A model generated the notes under the pieces. It saw only the letters and a list, made by a program, of their open reading frames with translations. It was not told the DNA's origin and did not search any database. A stretch of DNA of 64,000 nucleotides from Cinclus cinclus (Eukaryota; Chordata; Aves; Passeriformes; Cinclidae): contig NC_085055.1 in the NCBI RefSeq assembly GCF_963662255.1, forward strand, positions 7,126,102 through 7,190,101, read 5' to 3'. Shown here one piece after another: positions 61,765 to 64,000 of the stretch. The first letter of the stretch is position 1. Every line of letters begins with the position of its first letter. The position numbers and the translations under genes are program-made.

Positions 61765-64000
61765 CCAAACCAACAAACCTAGTCTGTACTATAAACAAAA
61801 AATTAAGAAGAGATGTACTCATTATGGCCTGATGTGGTAAAGTACTTTTGGTGCTGGACTTCAGCAGAGCTTAAATGCAAAGTATATTTCATCTACACTT
61901 GCAAAATTTGCTGAGCTTGGTCAGAAATTCCCCACTGAAGCTGATAATGATTGATACCTCTCCAAGATAGGTAAGCTCCCAATCTCTGTAATTATGCTTA
62001 TTACCTTGTTATGGTTGTTAAGGTTCTTCCCTTCTAGAAGTATTCCAAGAATTAGCTGAGTTACAGCAGGTTATTAGTGAAACACGGGCTCTGCAAACAT
62101 CTTTTCAAATAAGTGGACTATGGAATTAATTCTGCAGATTTTACTTTTATATCTGAGAACAGAACAGTAGGAAAAAAGGGAAATGATTACAGGAATGTTA
62201 AATCAGATCCTATATTTGTTCCCAATGACTTCAGAAGAGCTATTGATTTAAAGAGTGTAGGGTCAAGCATTATATATTGGCCCATCCTTTTGCACTTGGA
62301 TGTACCCAGGTAGTGTAGTTTACCCAGTTAAACACCCCACTTTCTCTTCAAGAAGTGTAAGTTCTATTATGGGCTCAGTGCTTTAAAAATGAGATTATTT
62401 TTGCTTAGGAGTCCAGGGTGCTGACTAATGTATCTGACTTGATCTGCCCAAATTGGAATGGGTTTATGGTTCTCCTTATTTTAGATTAACAAGCAATTGC
62501 AAATAGTTCTTCCTAAATTAGTAAGTCTTAGAGAAAGTCTTGGATAGTAAGGAAGGTCCTTTAATGCTTAAAATGTACCGACATTTTTCTTAGTGTGAGG
62601 TTTGATAATGTATTTGTATGGTAACTTAGCTTATGTTCCAACATGGTTTAATCAACATTACAGTAGATCATTTCATTGCAAAGAAATTAGATTTTTATTG
62701 TCTTTGCCTGACTCACTTAAGGGCTCTAATTAAGGATACACTAAACAGGAAAATCTCTCCTAAGGCTTTAGGCATAGTAGATGTTATCTGAAGCTCATTA
62801 ATGCTTCTTGTTAGGATAAAAATATATTCAAAAGTTTGGATGATGAACTGAGGTGGGCTTTTGTTTTTAAAAATGACAAGTGTACTCAACAGGAATAGGA
62901 TTTTTACTTCAGCCAGCCTTTTAAGAGAATTTGGTTAGAATTTAATTGTATTCGAGCTAGAAAAATAGAAGTATTCTGAAAGAAAAAAATTAAAGTACAC
63001 CAGTCACAACATATTCACATGTTTTGACCTTATTTCCTACTGCAAGTTTGATTTCAATCTTTTAATGACTCAGAATATTTACAATGTTGTGAGACACCTC
63101 AAGATCCATTAGATTTCCTTTAATAAAGTGCTGCATGTCTGTTGAAATCTTGCAAGACATAACTCACAGCAAAGAACTTCTGCTTTCTTAAGGATGTAAA
63201 TACCTATTTGACAATGTCCCATGCAGTAACATTATTTATAGGATTGGTTTTGTGTTTCAACCTTATAATCAGAAATAAATGGTAATAAGTGTACTTCCTC
63301 CATTGATTCCATCTCTTGTTAAAACCTGTTTGCTCTCCTATTACAAGCGGTTTTATGACACATTATTTATCACTGCTGCGACCAGATAACACAAACATGA
63401 AAGAGTTTAACGGGTGTCATTTAGTTCTGGAAGGCAGTGCTGAATCAGAGTCTCCTCTTAACTCGTCTGTACCATGCACAGCTCCCCTCTGGCACTGCCT
63501 GCTGTCCCTGAACACCATCCCATGGCCATTCAATGGTATTTAAATGCTGTGCGGAGTCACAAACAGAAGTGATGGGCTCGCACCTCCTGAGGCTGCAGCT
63601 CCTCTCCGAACAGCCTCAGTGCTAACACCACATACAGGGTTGGTGCCACTGTGTGTGATAAAAGCATTTGATCCCTCCTGGCAGTGAACACCAAGCCAGA
63701 TTGGGTCCAAAGCAAAGGAATGAATCTGGGAGATCAGTGTAAACCTTTACTCCACTTTGATACTTCCTCCTTCAAAACAGACTTGGCTTTCCAAGGAAGA
63801 GCCATGTGAAGGAGAGTGGGAGTCAAGGTTAAAACCACCAGGTCCAAGGCAGTGGAATGTTTTCATCAGGGAGGAGTGTATTCTGCCAAGGCAATGTAGA
63901 TCAGTAGGATCATGAGACAAGATTTCTGCCTAAAATCTTGAAGTCTCTTTGCCAGGTGTTTAAATTCATTCTACAAAGTCATTCCATGGCTTAGCAAAAT

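Larger units (their letters stand above)
56131..64000. other. Unique non-coding DNA with palindromes and A-tract
   Basis: No gene is recognised. Contents are two AT-rich palindromes (57001-57030 and 57603-57640), a 25-bp-period duplication (57814-57854), a GC/CpG-richer patch (58015-58345) with a small hairpin, short TCC repeats near 59214, and an AATAAA followed by A24 at 61710-61764. The rest, including the last 2.2 kb, shows only short chance frames. Confidence 0.45.

Noticed and set aside
61830..61900. tRNA- or SINE-like sequence near TGGCCTGATGTGGTAAAG
   Set aside because: It lacks recognisable A and B boxes and a cloverleaf, and no SINE tail follows.
1..64000. CRISPR arrays, bacterial operons, ribosome binding sites and prophage
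   Set aside because: No regularly spaced direct repeats or long tightly packed frames exist; the CR1 content shows vertebrate nuclear DNA.

Overview
This window looks like non-coding DNA from a bird genome, either intergenic or deep intronic. The sequence is AT-rich by eye. No reading frame longer than about 150 codons was found, none matches a protein family I recognise, and no bacterial-style gene arrangement is present. The clearest identifiable sequences are CR1 LINE fragments, the dominant retroposon of birds and other archosaurs. Four end in, or read in reverse from, the diagnostic CR1 3' terminus (ATTCTATG/ATTCTGTG repeats preceded by a CCTTCCAAC-like block). The low density of interspersed repeats and the absence of mammalian SINEs also fit a bird. 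The order is not determinable here; a songbird is plausible but unproven.

Layout: 1-8.7 kb is unique AT-rich DNA with a possible ancient amniote repeat near 0.15 kb. A minus-strand CR1 tail lies at 8.73 kb and a second at 16.29 kb. Between them are A-tracts, an AT-rich simple block (10.33-10.41 kb), a G-quadruplex motif (11.26 kb) and a homeodomain-motif cluster (10.97 kb). A candidate spliced exon lies at 17.12 kb. Plus-strand CR1 pieces occur at 20.4 kb and 27.8-28.4 kb, the latter keeping a decayed reverse-transcriptase C-terminus. From 28.4 to 54.1 kb there is unique DNA with a stop-poor GC-richer block (33.1-33.55 kb), a minus-strand candidate exon (40.7-40.9 kb), a strong GC-rich hairpin (45.0 kb) and short tandem duplications. 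At 54.16-56.1 kb a plus-strand CR1 sits tail-to-tail with a long, much older minus-strand CR1. Beyond it are two AT-rich palindromes (57.0 and 57.6 kb), a GC/CpG-richer patch (58.0-58.35 kb) and an A24 tract preceded by AATAAA (61.7 kb).

No genes are called, so there is no pathway to describe. The real content is a small fossil record of CR1 activity, several structure-forming motifs and candidate regulatory blocks that could only be confirmed by cross-species alignment. I did not find a convincing undescribed system. The best leads are the hairpin at 44996-45036, the palindrome pair at 57.0-57.64 kb and the two candidate exons.
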